A DNA stretch of 24,591 nucleotides, from contig JADGNH010000010.1 of assembly GCA_017883605.1 (NCBI GenBank), positions 1 through 24,591 on the forward strand. The letters run 5' to 3'. The stretch comes from Methanobacteriaceae archaeon (lineage in GTDB: Archaea; Methanobacteriota; Methanobacteria; Methanobacteriales; Methanobacteriaceae). Within the stretch, counting starts at the first letter, position 1; each line of letters begins with the position of its first letter. A program made the position numbers and the translations under genes. Shown here one piece after another: positions 14,722 to 22,778 of this stretch. A model generated the notes under the pieces. That model worked only from the letters and a program-made list of their open reading frames with translations. It was not told where the DNA came from and did not search any database.

Positions 14722-16125
14722 TTAAATAACACCTTCTAAGGCTGCATCAAATATTTTAAGGAATTTATCTGTACTTGATGTGGGTATATATGCACCGCAG
14801 GCTACAGAATGACCTCCCCCACTACCGCCAACCTTTTCAGCAACTTTTCTGATGATCCGTCCGAAGTGTATTCCTTCAAAGGCTAGAAGGCGTGAACAGC
14901 GTAAAGAGACTTTAATATCTGATTTTCCATCCCCAATTTCTGTAAAACCTATTATAGGCTTTCTCCAGTCTCCGTAACTTAATATCATACCGGCAATGGT
15001 TCCGATAACTTCGCTTTTTATTCCATAGCCTTCAAAGTATTGCAGATTTTTTAGGTGAACTATATGGTCATCTCCCCTTACCCAATCCATCTTCTGGGCA
15101 AGATATCTTCTATGCCCCAGGGTAAGATCTTCCATATCGTCTAATGCAAGACCCCTATCTCCTTTCAAAACTTTAAGTGCAATTTTAGGACTTTTATGCC
15201 GACTGCAGGCGTTTATGGCTGTAGAGAATTCACTGGCATCGCGGAGTGGTGAGTATTTTTTCTCCTCCAAAAATTCATATGAATCCCCTGAAACAAGTTT
15301 AGGAATATGTTTGACGTATTTGGTGGGAACTTCTCTGCTCAGCATTCTCACCAGCTCTGAAAATATCCGCCTTTTCTCATCAATACTCAAATCACATAAA
15401 GGCCTATTTTTCCGGCCGTTCTTGGTGGGAATATCAAGTTTTTTTAAAAGCAGGATACATTCATTCTGATTATTTGTTATGGGTAATTTTACATCTCCGA
15501 AATAGGATAAAGCCACGGATAATGATCTGGTCTGCCTTCCGTATATTGAAAGGTCGTTAATTGACTTTACCAGATTATTGTTGACTCCATCTTTCAATAT
15601 CTCCTGATTTAAGCCAAGAAGTTTTCCCGATAAACTGTTCTGCATGTCGCCCACAGCACTTAAGACCCCCATCCAACTTAGATCATAAAATCCAAATGTT
15701 CTGGCCAGCAGGTAAGCCATTCCTCCACCGGAAATCTGATAAGATCCGTCTATGTTATAGTGGTGAGGATTTAACTCGATAAATCCGCCGTTTGAACTGT
15801 GGGATATATCTCTTAAGGGAGGGTGATGATCTAAAATCATAACCTTTGATAATGAACTGTAGAAATTATCTAAATTTTGGCCGGAACCAAGATCTGAGAA
15901 GATGGTAAGTTCATTTTCGGCTTTAAGATCTTCTATCTTATCCAGGCTTATAAATTCAATTTCATGGTCTATTTCCAACCGATCAAGGGCTGAAGATAGT
16001 ATAGCTCCGGCTGATATCCCGTCACAGTCAATATGGCTGTAGATTTTAACGTCCTCTGCTTCATTTACCATATGATGTGCCTTGCTGAAGGCCTTGTTCA
16101 TGATGCCGTTTTGAGCTTTAGCCAT
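14722..16125 (-). CDS. RecJ-like single-stranded-DNA exonuclease (DHH superfamily)
   Basis: The 467-residue DHH/DHHA1 phosphoesterase resembles archaeal RecJ homologues, some of which (GAN) bind the GINS replication complex. The metal ligands are visible: H31, D33 and D35 in SHIDCDGISAGA, D78 in IFSDLGSG, and the DHH motif D99-H100-H101 in MILDHHPP, followed by GVLSAVGDMQ. The DHHA1 substrate-binding motif is GGSGGGHSVACGA near residues 440-452. The ATG at 16125 is preceded by AGAGGA. A TATA-like GTTTATATAAAAA lies on the minus strand at 16156-16167, so it has its own promoter. Possible roles are Okazaki-fragment processing or recombination repair; the sequence alone does not distinguish these. 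Confidence 0.88.
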   Translation of the reverse strand: MAKAQNGIMNKAFSKAHHMVNEAEDVKIYSHIDCDGISAGAILSSALDRLEIDHEIEFISLDKIEDLKAENELTIFSDLGSGQNLDNFYSSLSKVMILDHHPPLRDISHSSNGGFIELNPHHYNIDGSYQISGGGMAYLLARTFGFYDLSWMGVLSAVGDMQNSLSGKLLGLNQEILKDGVNNNLVKSINDLSIYGRQTRSLSVALSYFGDVKLPITNNQNECILLLKKLDIPTKNGRKNRPLCDLSIDEKRRIFSELVRMLSREVPTKYVKHIPKLVSGDSYEFLEEKKYSPLRDASEFSTAINACSRHKSPKIALKVLKGDRGLALDDMEDLTLGHRRYLAQKMDWVRGDDHIVHLKNLQYFEGYGIKSEVIGTIAGMILSYGDWRKPIIGFTEIGDGKSDIKVSLRCSRLLAFEGIHFGRIIRKVAEKVGGSGGGHSVACGAYIPTSSTDKFLKIFDAALEGVI

Positions 16126-16155
16126 TAAGTGTCCTCTTTTTTTACTGAAATTTAT

Positions 16156-16167
16156 TTTTATATAAAC
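16156..16167 (-). promoter_or_regulatory. Candidate TATA box for the RecJ-like gene
   Basis: Minus-strand GTTTATATAAAAA lies about 31-42 bases before the ATG at 16125, which predicts a very short leader. Confidence 0.4.
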
Positions 16168-16189
16168 TTTTTATTATCTTTCTATTTAT

Positions 16190-16229
16190 TAATGGTTATA
16201 ATTAAATATTGATGATTATAATTAAATTT
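16190..16229. repeat. 20-nt tandem duplication
   Basis: TAATGGTTATAATTAAATAT (16190-16209) and TGATGATTATAATTAAATTT (16210-16229) lie head to tail in the gap between the SRP19 and RecJ-like genes. Confidence 0.75.
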
Positions 16230-16338
16230 AACTAATTTTGGGCGGAATAAAATTGGAAGATTTTATTTAAAAGGGTTCTCTGTTCGGTGTTCCAGTTGTA
16301 TTTAAGGTTTTACATTCGGATCTTTCATGTTAAAGATT

Positions 16339-16623
16339 TTATGTCCGGGATCCCCTAATTAAATTGCTGATCTTTATCAACATCTCCCTCTTGGGCAGGT
16401 TCTTATCCACAATCACCCTCCCTGAGGTTTCCCACCAGGATTTAGGGTAAGATTTGCTGTTTTCCACTTCAGGATTCATTCTCAGCTTTTCAGCTGCTTT
16501 GGATATTTCCCTGAGTTTGGGAGAGCTCACAGCAAATTTTTTGGGAATCTTTCTTCCCGCTCCTTTGGTTCTCTTGGAATCAAGATAGGCAGGCCAGATT
16601 ATTGTTTTATTTTTATTTTTCAT
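16339..16623 (-). CDS. srp19: Signal recognition particle 19 kDa protein
   Basis: SRP19 binds the 7S RNA and promotes SRP54 assembly in co-translational membrane targeting. The family pattern is clear: TIIWPAYLDSKRTKGAGRKIPKKFAV at residues about 6-31, written here in part as IIWPAYLDSKRTKGAGRKIP, then ISKAAEKLRMNPEVE and KSYPKSWWETSGRVIV. The start was moved to ATG at 16623 (94 residues), because CGTGAT lies five bases ahead of it and the homology begins there; an in-frame ATG at 16656 would overlap the end of hemD and add 11 unconserved residues. It sits 19 bases after the hemD stop and is probably translated from the cobA-hemD transcript. Confidence 0.92.
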   Translation of the reverse strand: MKNKNKTIIWPAYLDSKRTKGAGRKIPKKFAVSSPKLREISKAAEKLRMNPEVENSKSYPKSWWETSGRVIVDKNLPKREMLIKISNLIRGSRT

Positions 16624-16642
16624 ACTATCACGGCCGTTAATT

Positions 16643-17425
16643 TCAGCTAATTTCATCCCTTAACTTTTCCATCATAGCTTCAACCGTATACTTTGCAGGA
16701 GTTATAGCCTTAATGCCGTACTCTTCCAGGGTTTTACCAGTTACGGGACCTATGGCTGCCACCAGGACATCCCCTTTTTGCAGGGGCTCTAAAAATTTTT
16801 CCATATCTTTATCTTTTACCATTTTAAATAGATTTTTAACGGTAAGTGTGCTGGTAAAGGTCACAGCATCTATTTCCCTGTTCATTATACAGGTTATTAG
16901 TTTATTGACCTTATTTCTATCCTGGGGTAGGGCTGATTTATAGGCCTCTGCCAGGAAAACCTGAGCTCCCATCTCTTTCAACCCTTCTGGCAGTACATCT
17001 CGGGCAGCAAGAGTTCTTGGGATTCCTATATTCTTTTTTTGGATATCTATGTCTTTGAAAACATCAAGAAGCCCCTCTGCTGTGTAATCCTCCGGGACCA
17101 GCTCCGGTTCCAGGCCATGTTCTCTTAAATAATTCCCGGTACGGGGCCCAATAACTGCTATTCTGCACTCTGGGTTTAATCTATCTTTTAAATCTTTGCA
17201 GTGCTTAAATAAGGATAAAATTGAGGTAGGAGAAGTAAATATGAGCCAATCAACTTTATCGGCCATTTTACATAGATTGAGCAGAGATTCTGAACTGGAA
17301 ATTTGTAGTTCCAGGGTGGGTGCCACCAGGGCTGTTCCTCCATAATTTTCAACCATTTCCACCGCCGCTGGACTTCTTTCAGCAGGCCGGGTTATAGCAA
17401 TTATTTTGCCTTTAAAGTCTTTCAT
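16643..17425 (-). CDS. hemD: Uroporphyrinogen-III synthase
   Basis: HemD cyclises hydroxymethylbilane with inversion of ring D to uroporphyrinogen III, the common precursor of siroheme, F430 and cobamides. The 260-residue protein has the two-lobed HemD pattern: IAITRPAERSPAAVEMVENYGG (about 9-30, given here in two parts: IAITRPAERS and AAVEMVENYGG), IFTSPTSILSLF (62-73), CRIAVIGPRTG near residue 92, VTFTSTLTVKNLF, and AAIGPVTGKTLEEYGI near the end. The sequence family is poorly conserved, but this arrangement and the adjoining cobA make the call secure. ATG at 17425 lies inside the end of cobA (14-base overlap), suggesting translational coupling. Confidence 0.92.
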   Translation of the reverse strand: MKDFKGKIIAITRPAERSPAAVEMVENYGGTALVAPTLELQISSSESLLNLCKMADKVDWLIFTSPTSILSLFKHCKDLKDRLNPECRIAVIGPRTGNYLREHGLEPELVPEDYTAEGLLDVFKDIDIQKKNIGIPRTLAARDVLPEGLKEMGAQVFLAEAYKSALPQDRNKVNKLITCIMNREIDAVTFTSTLTVKNLFKMVKDKDMEKFLEPLQKGDVLVAAIGPVTGKTLEEYGIKAITPAKYTVEAMMEKLRDEIS

Positions 17426-18152
17426 GGTTTAAAACTTCCTGGGTCTTCATGGGTTTAATTTCCTTAAATATGTCCACCACATGACCCACAATAATCAGTG
17501 CAGGTGATTTGATGTCTTTTTTGCTTACATCTTCCAGGGTACCGGTTATTACCCTTTGATCCGCCAGGGTACCATTTTCTATGACACAAACTGGGGTCTT
17601 TGGATCCCGGTTCTTCATTATTTCTTTTACATTCTCCTCCAATCTGCCCACACCCATAAGGATTACCAGGGTGTCGGCTTTGAAGTCCCATTTAACCTGT
17701 CTTTCCTTTTTGGTTGGATCTTCATGGCCTGTAACGATGGTGAGAGATGTAGCTACTCCTCTATGCGTCAGGGGGAGTCCTACAGATGTGGGGGCTCCTA
17801 TGGCCGAGGTCACGCCGGGTACCATCTCCACGGGGATTCCTTCCTGGTGAAGGGCCAGCATCTCCTCTCCACCCCTTCCAAATACGAAGGGATCTCCTCC
17901 TTTGAGTCTTACCACCTCTTCATGTTTTTTTCCCTGGTCGATAAGGATCTGATTTATTTCATCCTGGGTTTTGTAATGCTCTCCTGCCTTTTTTCCCACA
18001 TAAATTAATTTGGCTTTTTCAGCATATTCCAAGATTTCAGGGTTTGCCAGCCGATCATATATAACTACATCGGCATTTTTCAGGACTTTAACCGCTTTTA
18101 AGGTTATGAGATCAGGATCTCCAGGACCTGCACCCACTAAATATACCACCAT
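17412..18152 (-). CDS. cobA: Uroporphyrinogen-III C-methyltransferase
   Basis: SUMT adds methyl groups from SAM to C-2 and C-7 of uroporphyrinogen III, giving precorrin-2 for cobamide, siroheme and F430 synthesis. The 246-residue protein shows the family motifs: VYLVGAGPGDPDLITLKA at residues 3-20, DVVIYDRLANPEIL, VVRLKGGDPFVFGRGGEE near 80-97, and PVEMVPGVTSAIGAP. It is a stand-alone methylase without the CysG dehydrogenase or ferrochelatase domain. ATG at 18152 is preceded by GGTGA. It is the first gene of a run cobA-hemD-srp19, so enzyme and substrate-making enzyme are produced together. Confidence 0.95.
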   Translation of the reverse strand: MVVYLVGAGPGDPDLITLKAVKVLKNADVVIYDRLANPEILEYAEKAKLIYVGKKAGEHYKTQDEINQILIDQGKKHEEVVRLKGGDPFVFGRGGEEMLALHQEGIPVEMVPGVTSAIGAPTSVGLPLTHRGVATSLTIVTGHEDPTKKERQVKWDFKADTLVILMGVGRLEENVKEIMKNRDPKTPVCVIENGTLADQRVITGTLEDVSKKDIKSPALIIVGHVVDIFKEIKPMKTQEVLNHERL

Positions 18153-18228
18153 GGATTCACCACTTTGTTCTACTTTAAAAAGGATTAAAAAGATAATTTT
18201 TTGTAATTTAATCTATTTCTCTATTTCT

Positions 18229-18319
18229 TTTGATTTATTTCGGTGTATATCTTTATTTCATTTGAAATTATTTCGGTGTATGTTCAATTATTCTAAATTA
18301 ATTAGATTATTCTAAACTA
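18229..18319. repeat. Two overlapping short duplications upstream of cobA
   Basis: ATTTCGGTGTAT occurs at 18237-18248 and 18270-18281 (33-nt spacing, flanking sequence also similar). ATTATTCTAAA occurs at 18287-18297 and 18306-18316 (19-nt spacing). Both lie in the 266-base gap between cobA and the 3' end of purQ, which otherwise shows no gene. Confidence 0.6.
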
Positions 18320-18418
18320 TTCCTTCCAATTTGTATTATTATTCCATGATTCAATTTGTTCTGTTATTCCAACGATTCCGCTAATTAGATATCTAAATTA
18401 TTTTAAATGACTTAACAA

Positions 18419-19072
18419 TTAACCATTCTTAATCATTCCCTTAAAGAACTTCAAACCATCATCTGTCCCGAGAACAGTTTCAGAAGCTCTCTCTGGATGG
18501 GGCATAACTGCACAAACTAGCCCTTCTTCATTGCAAACGCCGGTTATGGCTTCTATGGACCCGTTGGGGTTTTCACCTTCAAATCCCAGGACTATCTGGT
18601 CCTGTTCATAGAGTTTTTCGATTATATCAGTGTAGTACCGGCCTTCGGCGTGGGCAATGGGCATTCTGATAACCTCATTTTCCTTATACAAACTGGTAAA
18701 AGGTGTTCTATTTGTTTTAATCCTTAATTCTGTCCATTTACAGATGAATTTGGCGTTTCTGTTGTTGGTAAACACCCCTGGAACCAGACCGACCTCAGCC
18801 AGTATTTGAGCTCCGTTACATATCCCCAGCACTGGTTTTTCTTCCTTAGCAGCTTCTTTGATCCCGTCTATCACTGGAGTTATAGCGGCTATGGCTCCTG
18901 CCCTCAGGTAGTCTCCGTAAGAGAAACCTCCTGGTATTACTATGGCGTCAAATGTGGAGAGATCCCTCTGATTCCACCAGATATAATCAGGTTCTGCTCC
19001 TGCAATTTTTAGGGCATGGAAAACATCCCGGTCACAGTTTGAACCTGGAAATCTTATTATTCCTACCTTCAT
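18419..19072 (-). CDS. purQ: Phosphoribosylformylglycinamidine synthase, glutaminase subunit
   Basis: PurQ releases ammonia from glutamine for the amidation of FGAR to FGAM, working with PurS and PurL. The class I glutaminase triad is visible: C85 in VLGICNGAQI, and H192 and E194 in MPHPERASE. The oxyanion region is IPGGFSYGDYLRAGA (47-61). ATG at 19072 was chosen because AGTGAT lies four bases before it and MKVGIIRFPGSNCDRD is the usual N-terminus; the length is then 217 residues. It follows purS by about 20 bases. PurL is not in this window. Confidence 0.95.
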   Translation of the reverse strand: MKVGIIRFPGSNCDRDVFHALKIAGAEPDYIWWNQRDLSTFDAIVIPGGFSYGDYLRAGAIAAITPVIDGIKEAAKEEKPVLGICNGAQILAEVGLVPGVFTNNRNAKFICKWTELRIKTNRTPFTSLYKENEVIRMPIAHAEGRYYTDIIEKLYEQDQIVLGFEGENPNGSIEAITGVCNEEGLVCAVMPHPERASETVLGTDDGLKFFKGMIKNG

Positions 19073-19092
19073 TTTATCACTCTTTAAAATTT

Positions 19093-19353
19093 TCACTTTA
19101 TGGAATTTTTGGAGGTTATTTTTATTTCATAGTTGTGGATTACCGGGTTGCAGAGCAGTCTCTGGCACATTTCATCCACTTCTTTGTGGACTGTTTCATC
19201 ATTTTCTCCTTCCAGGGAGAACTTTATTATGTCAATGGTTTTGGTATCTTCCACCTGGTATTCTAACAAAGCCAGAGCTCTCTCTATAGTGGCAGCTTCA
19301 GGGTTCAGCATACCTTTTTTTAGACTTATTTTAACCTCAGCATCGTATTTCAT
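19093..19353 (-). CDS. purS: Phosphoribosylformylglycinamidine synthase subunit PurS
   Basis: The small PurS protein dimerises and bridges PurQ and small-type PurL in the FGAM synthase complex. ATG at 19353 has GGTGATCTT immediately before it and gives 86 residues, the usual length; the in-frame ATG at 19383 would add ten unconserved residues. Family features: YDAEVKISLKKGMLNPEA near the start, TIERALALLEY, and VDEMCQRLLCNPVIHNYEI near the end. It lies between purC and purQ in a minus-strand run, consistent with a purC-purS-purQ operon. Confidence 0.93.
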   Translation of the reverse strand: MKYDAEVKISLKKGMLNPEAATIERALALLEYQVEDTKTIDIIKFSLEGENDETVHKEVDEMCQRLLCNPVIHNYEIKITSKNSIK

Positions 19354-19451
19354 AAGATCACCATTTTCACCATTTGGAATCAAATTTAATTATTTTAATG
19401 AAAGTTAATTATTTAATGACGGTTATTACATATAAAACATATATCAAATCC

Positions 19452-20198
19452 CTAAAAATCTAAATTCCACCTTTTTTTATCTTCAACATCCAGTATTAAT
19501 GAAGCCACTTTTTGGTAGGCCTCTATCACTCCAGACTCACCTTTGCGGAAAAGATCCTTATCAAGGACGTCACAGGTTTCATTGTCCCAGAATCTACAGG
19601 TGTCAGGGCTTATTTCATCACCTAAAACTATATTTCCCTGGCTGTCGTATCCGTATTCAATTTTAAAGTCAGGGAAAAGGATTCCCTTAATTTCCAGAAA
19701 CTCCTTTAAAACCTGGTTGATCTTGAGGGTGGTCTTCCTGATGATTTCCAAGTCTTTCCTGGTTGAAAAGCCCAGTGCTACTGCTATGTCCTCGTTTAGC
19801 ATGGGATCATGGAATTCATCACTTTTGTAGTCCATCTGTATAATGGGGGGGTCAAATTTCTGTCCCTCCTTAAAGGGGAACTTTTTAATCAGGCTTCCTG
19901 CCGCTATATTACGAGTTATGATTTCTAGGGGGATCATTTCCAGCCTTAAGGACAACATTTCCCCTGGATTTATTAGATCCAAGTATTGTGTCTTCACCCC
20001 GGCGGCTTGAAGGATTTCAAAGAATTTTGCAGATATTATGGAGTTGTAGTAGCCCTTTTTATTGATAACATCTTTCTTTTCGCCATCTCCTGCCGTTATA
20101 TCGTCTCTAAATTTGACTAAAACCTTTTCAGGATCATCTGTTTCGTACACATCCTTGGCCTTGCCTTGGTATATGAGATTTCCAATTTGAGGAGTCAT
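19452..20198 (-). CDS. purC: SAICAR synthase (phosphoribosylaminoimidazole-succinocarboxamide synthase)
   Basis: PurC joins aspartate to CAIR with ATP, giving SAICAR in purine synthesis. The 248-residue length is typical. Motifs: IYQGKAKDVYET (9-20), VKFRDDITAGDGEKKD (28-43), LEMIPLEIITRNIAAGSL near residues 91-108, and ILGDEISPDTCRFWD-like VLGDEISPDTCRFWD near 191-205. ATG at 20198 is the first in-frame start before the conserved N-terminus. It is the first gene of the run purC-purS-purQ and is divergent from glmS, with which it shares the promoter interval. Confidence 0.95.
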   Translation of the reverse strand: MTPQIGNLIYQGKAKDVYETDDPEKVLVKFRDDITAGDGEKKDVINKKGYYNSIISAKFFEILQAAGVKTQYLDLINPGEMLSLRLEMIPLEIITRNIAAGSLIKKFPFKEGQKFDPPIIQMDYKSDEFHDPMLNEDIAVALGFSTRKDLEIIRKTTLKINQVLKEFLEIKGILFPDFKIEYGYDSQGNIVLGDEISPDTCRFWDNETCDVLDKDLFRKGESGVIEAYQKVASLILDVEDKKRWNLDF

Positions 20199-20250
20199 GA
20201 TAATTCCATTCTTTACATTTTTTTTATTCTTCTTTATTTTTTAATCAAAT

Positions 20251-20268
20251 ATTTATATACATATAAAT
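20251..20268. promoter_or_regulatory. Dyad-symmetric TATA element between purC and glmS
   Basis: ATTTATAT-AC-ATATAAAT has perfect 8-bp inverted arms around a 2-nt centre, so each strand offers a TATA box. It is 53 bases from the purC start and 82 from the glmS start, distances that suit initiation in both directions. Confidence 0.45.
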
Positions 20269-20349
20269 CTACAATTAGTGATATTGTACTTTCTAGTTAT
20301 AATTAATTGATTGTTAGAGGTTTACCAGAAAACACATTTAGGTGAGATC

Positions 20350-22128
20350 ATGTGTGGAATTGTAGGATGCATACTTAAAGATAGAGAGGCTGCACCAATA
20401 CTTTTGGAGTGCGTTAAAAAATTGGAATACAGGGGATATGACTCAGTAGGTATAGCCACCTCTGCAGATGAAATGATAATTAAAAAAGGCCAGGGAAAGA
20501 TTGATGAAGTTCATGAAAAACTGCACTTAACAGATTTACCAGGATATATGGGTATAGCACATGTTAGATGGGCCACCCACGGCCTTCCAACCAAAGAAAA
20601 TGCCCATCCCCATACAGACTGTAGGAATAGAATAGCAGTTGTTCACAATGGTATAATAGAAAATTTCAGAGAGTTGAGGGATCAACTTGAAGCTGAAGGC
20701 CATAAATTCACTTCAGACACAGATACGGAGATCATTCCTCATCTGATTGAAAAGTATATGGAAGAAGGTCTGAATTTAGAGAAAGCCATTCAAAAATCTA
20801 CCCAGCAAATCAGAGGATCCTATGCCCTGGCTGTAATATCTGTAGATGAGCCGGACAAAATTATAGGAGTTAGAAAGGAAAGCCCACTTATAGTGGGGAA
20901 AAGTGAGGGAGAGTATTTCCTGGCATCAGATGTTCCGGCTGTACTGAAACACACCAATCACGTCATATACCTGGATAACAATGAGATGGTTATTCTGAAT
21001 AAGGATGGGGTGACCATAAAAAACATGGAGGGAAAGGTCATCCAAAAAGAGGTAGATGTCATTGATTGGACTCCAGATATGGCAGAAAAGAGAGGATACC
21101 AACATTTCATGTTAAAAGAAATCCATGAACAACCCGAAGCAGTGAAAAACACCTTGATGGAAGCATCAGATATAAAGGAGATGGTTCGTAAGTTCCCTAA
21201 TTTTAAGAGGATCTGTTTTGTGGCCTGCGGAACTTCCTACCATGCATCAATGGTTGGAAAGTACCTTTTTGAATCATTATTAGACATAAATACCCAGGTA
21301 GAGCTGGCATCTGAATTTGAATATGTATCCGGGAGTTTAGACCAAGATACACTGGTCATATTGATAAGTCAATCAGGAGAAACTGCGGACACTTTAAAAG
21401 CCCTCAGAATTGCCAATGAAAAATCTGAAACCCTGGCCATAGTAAACGTACTGGGAACCACTGCTACCAGAGAGGCTGATCATGTAATATACACTAGAGC
21501 AGGTCCTGAAATTGGTGTTGCTGCTACTAAAACCTATGTAAGTCAGCTGGCGTCGATTTATCTTCTGGCAATATGCATGGCTGGTAGAAATGACCTGTTA
21601 AATGAACTTGTGAAGATTCCGGATTATATGAAAAAAACACTGGAAAAAGAAGATCAAATAATGGATATAGCCTCCAGGTATAAGGATACCAGAGATTTCT
21701 TCTTTATTGGAAGAGGCTTTTCCTACCCCACAGCAATGGAAGGTGCCTTAAAGCTTAAAGAGATAACTTATATCCATGGAGAAGGCTATGCTGCTGGAGA
21801 GCTTAAACACGGCCCACTAGCTCTTATAGAGGATGATGTTCCGGTGGTTGCTGTTCTACCCCCGGGTAAAAGTCACGACAAGACTTTGAGCAATCTTGAA
21901 GAGGTAAAGGCAAGAGGAGCTAGAGTTATAGCCCTGGGTTCATCCCAGGACGAGATTTTAGTGTCAGAAGCCAATGATTTCATTGGATTTGATGACGAAA
22001 TCAGTGAGCTATTCTCTCCCATAATATATGTGGTTCCTTTACAGCTTTTAGCATATCATATCAGTGTTGAACGAGGTATAGATCCAGATAAACCTAAAAA
22101 CCTGGCCAAATGTGTTACAGTGGAATGA
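20350..22128 (+). CDS. glmS: Glutamine--fructose-6-phosphate aminotransferase (isomerizing)
   Basis: GlmS makes glucosamine-6-phosphate, the entry point to UDP-GlcNAc and thus to pseudomurein and glycan precursors. The start is ATG at 20350: GGTGAGATC precedes it, and MCGIVGC places the nucleophile C2 next to the processed N-terminus. Length is 592 residues. The N-terminal glutaminase domain shows RGYDSVGIA, HVRWATHG (71-78) and VVHNGIIENF (98-107). Two SIS sugar-isomerase domains follow, with FVACGTSYHAS and LISQSGETADT in the first and FIGRGFSYPTAMEGALKLKE with GELKHGPLALI in the second. The C-terminal KPKNLAKCVTVE is diagnostic. Confidence 0.96.
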   Translation: MCGIVGCILKDREAAPILLECVKKLEYRGYDSVGIATSADEMIIKKGQGKIDEVHEKLHLTDLPGYMGIAHVRWATHGLPTKENAHPHTDCRNRIAVVHNGIIENFRELRDQLEAEGHKFTSDTDTEIIPHLIEKYMEEGLNLEKAIQKSTQQIRGSYALAVISVDEPDKIIGVRKESPLIVGKSEGEYFLASDVPAVLKHTNHVIYLDNNEMVILNKDGVTIKNMEGKVIQKEVDVIDWTPDMAEKRGYQHFMLKEIHEQPEAVKNTLMEASDIKEMVRKFPNFKRICFVACGTSYHASMVGKYLFESLLDINTQVELASEFEYVSGSLDQDTLVILISQSGETADTLKALRIANEKSETLAIVNVLGTTATREADHVIYTRAGPEIGVAATKTYVSQLASIYLLAICMAGRNDLLNELVKIPDYMKKTLEKEDQIMDIASRYKDTRDFFFIGRGFSYPTAMEGALKLKEITYIHGEGYAAGELKHGPLALIEDDVPVVAVLPPGKSHDKTLSNLEEVKARGARVIALGSSQDEILVSEANDFIGFDDEISELFSPIIYVVPLQLLAYHISVERGIDPDKPKNLAKCVTVE

Positions 22129-22135
22129 GTGGACA

Positions 22136-22146
22136 AATTTTTTTTA
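22136..22146 (+). terminator. T-tract after glmS
   Basis: A run of eight T (22138-22145) starts about 10 bases after the glmS stop on the coding strand, suited to archaeal intrinsic termination. Confidence 0.45.
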
Positions 22147-22185
22147 TACATTTCTCTCAACTATTTTTAAAATTAATATAAAATT

Positions 22186-22246
22186 AAAATGGAGATTTAA
22201 AACTTTTATTTTTATTTAAAATGGAGATTTAAAACTTTTATTTTTA
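22186..22246. repeat. 29-nt duplication at 32-nt spacing
   Basis: The 29 bases starting AAAATGGAGATTTAAAACTT occur at 22186-22214 and 22218-22246 without a mismatch. Confidence 0.85.
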
Positions 22247-22316
22247 AACTTTTATATAATATGAAAACCTCTTTTAAAGATATGAAAAAATCTTCAGTCA
22301 TAACGTTGTTCATATT

Positions 22317-22344
22317 GATAAAGCTTTATGGATAAAGCTTTATG
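22317..22344. repeat. 14-nt perfect tandem duplication containing palindromes
   Basis: GATAAAGCTTTATG occurs at 22317-22330 and 22331-22344. Each copy contains the perfect 12-bp palindrome ATAAAGCTTTAT, so two identical dyads are spaced 14 bases centre to centre. Confidence 0.9.
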
Positions 22345-22778
22345 TATTATAAAATCCTCTATCTCATATTAAATTCTAATTTTTTTTTTAATTATAATTG
22401 AGATAAGGTATCTAATATCTCATCGACAATTGAAAATATCTTAAATTTAGTTAACTAATATTAACCATAATTATTTATTAATTAACCTTCGTTTTTATCT
22501 TCAAATTGTCTTTAAAAATTTCTATTATATTCAAAAATACTTTAGCACCATGAAATATCGATCCGTATGATTATTACAAATTTAATTAATAGTGGATGTT
22601 ATGACATTTCCATAACGAGGTTTGCACAGCTAAAAATAAATAAATGAATTATACTAATGAAGTATTATACTAAATATATTAATATACATCGTCTAAAGAC
22701 TTAATTGGAATAATTTAATTATAGCGATAATTTGGATTGTAAGGTGTCAAAATTGATATTCTAAATCGGTGGTTAAAA

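Larger units (their letters stand above)
22129..22778. other. 650-base gene-free interval between glmS and the HEAT-repeat gene
   Basis: Roughly 80% A+T with no protein-like frame on either strand. It contains the glmS T-tract, a 32-nt-spaced duplication (22186-22246), a 14-nt palindromic duplication (22317-22344), and isolated inverted repeats: TGAGATA-N10-TATCTCA (22399-22422) and GTTATG-N7-CATAAC (22598-22616). The promoter of the HEAT gene should lie in its right part. No structured RNA could be recognised by eye. Confidence 0.6.

Noticed and set aside
17556..18008. A 150-codon plus-strand frame opposite cobA
   Set aside because: cobA is unmistakable on the other strand; the antisense product is irregular, rich in Tyr/Ser/Phe/Cys, and has no recognisable motif.
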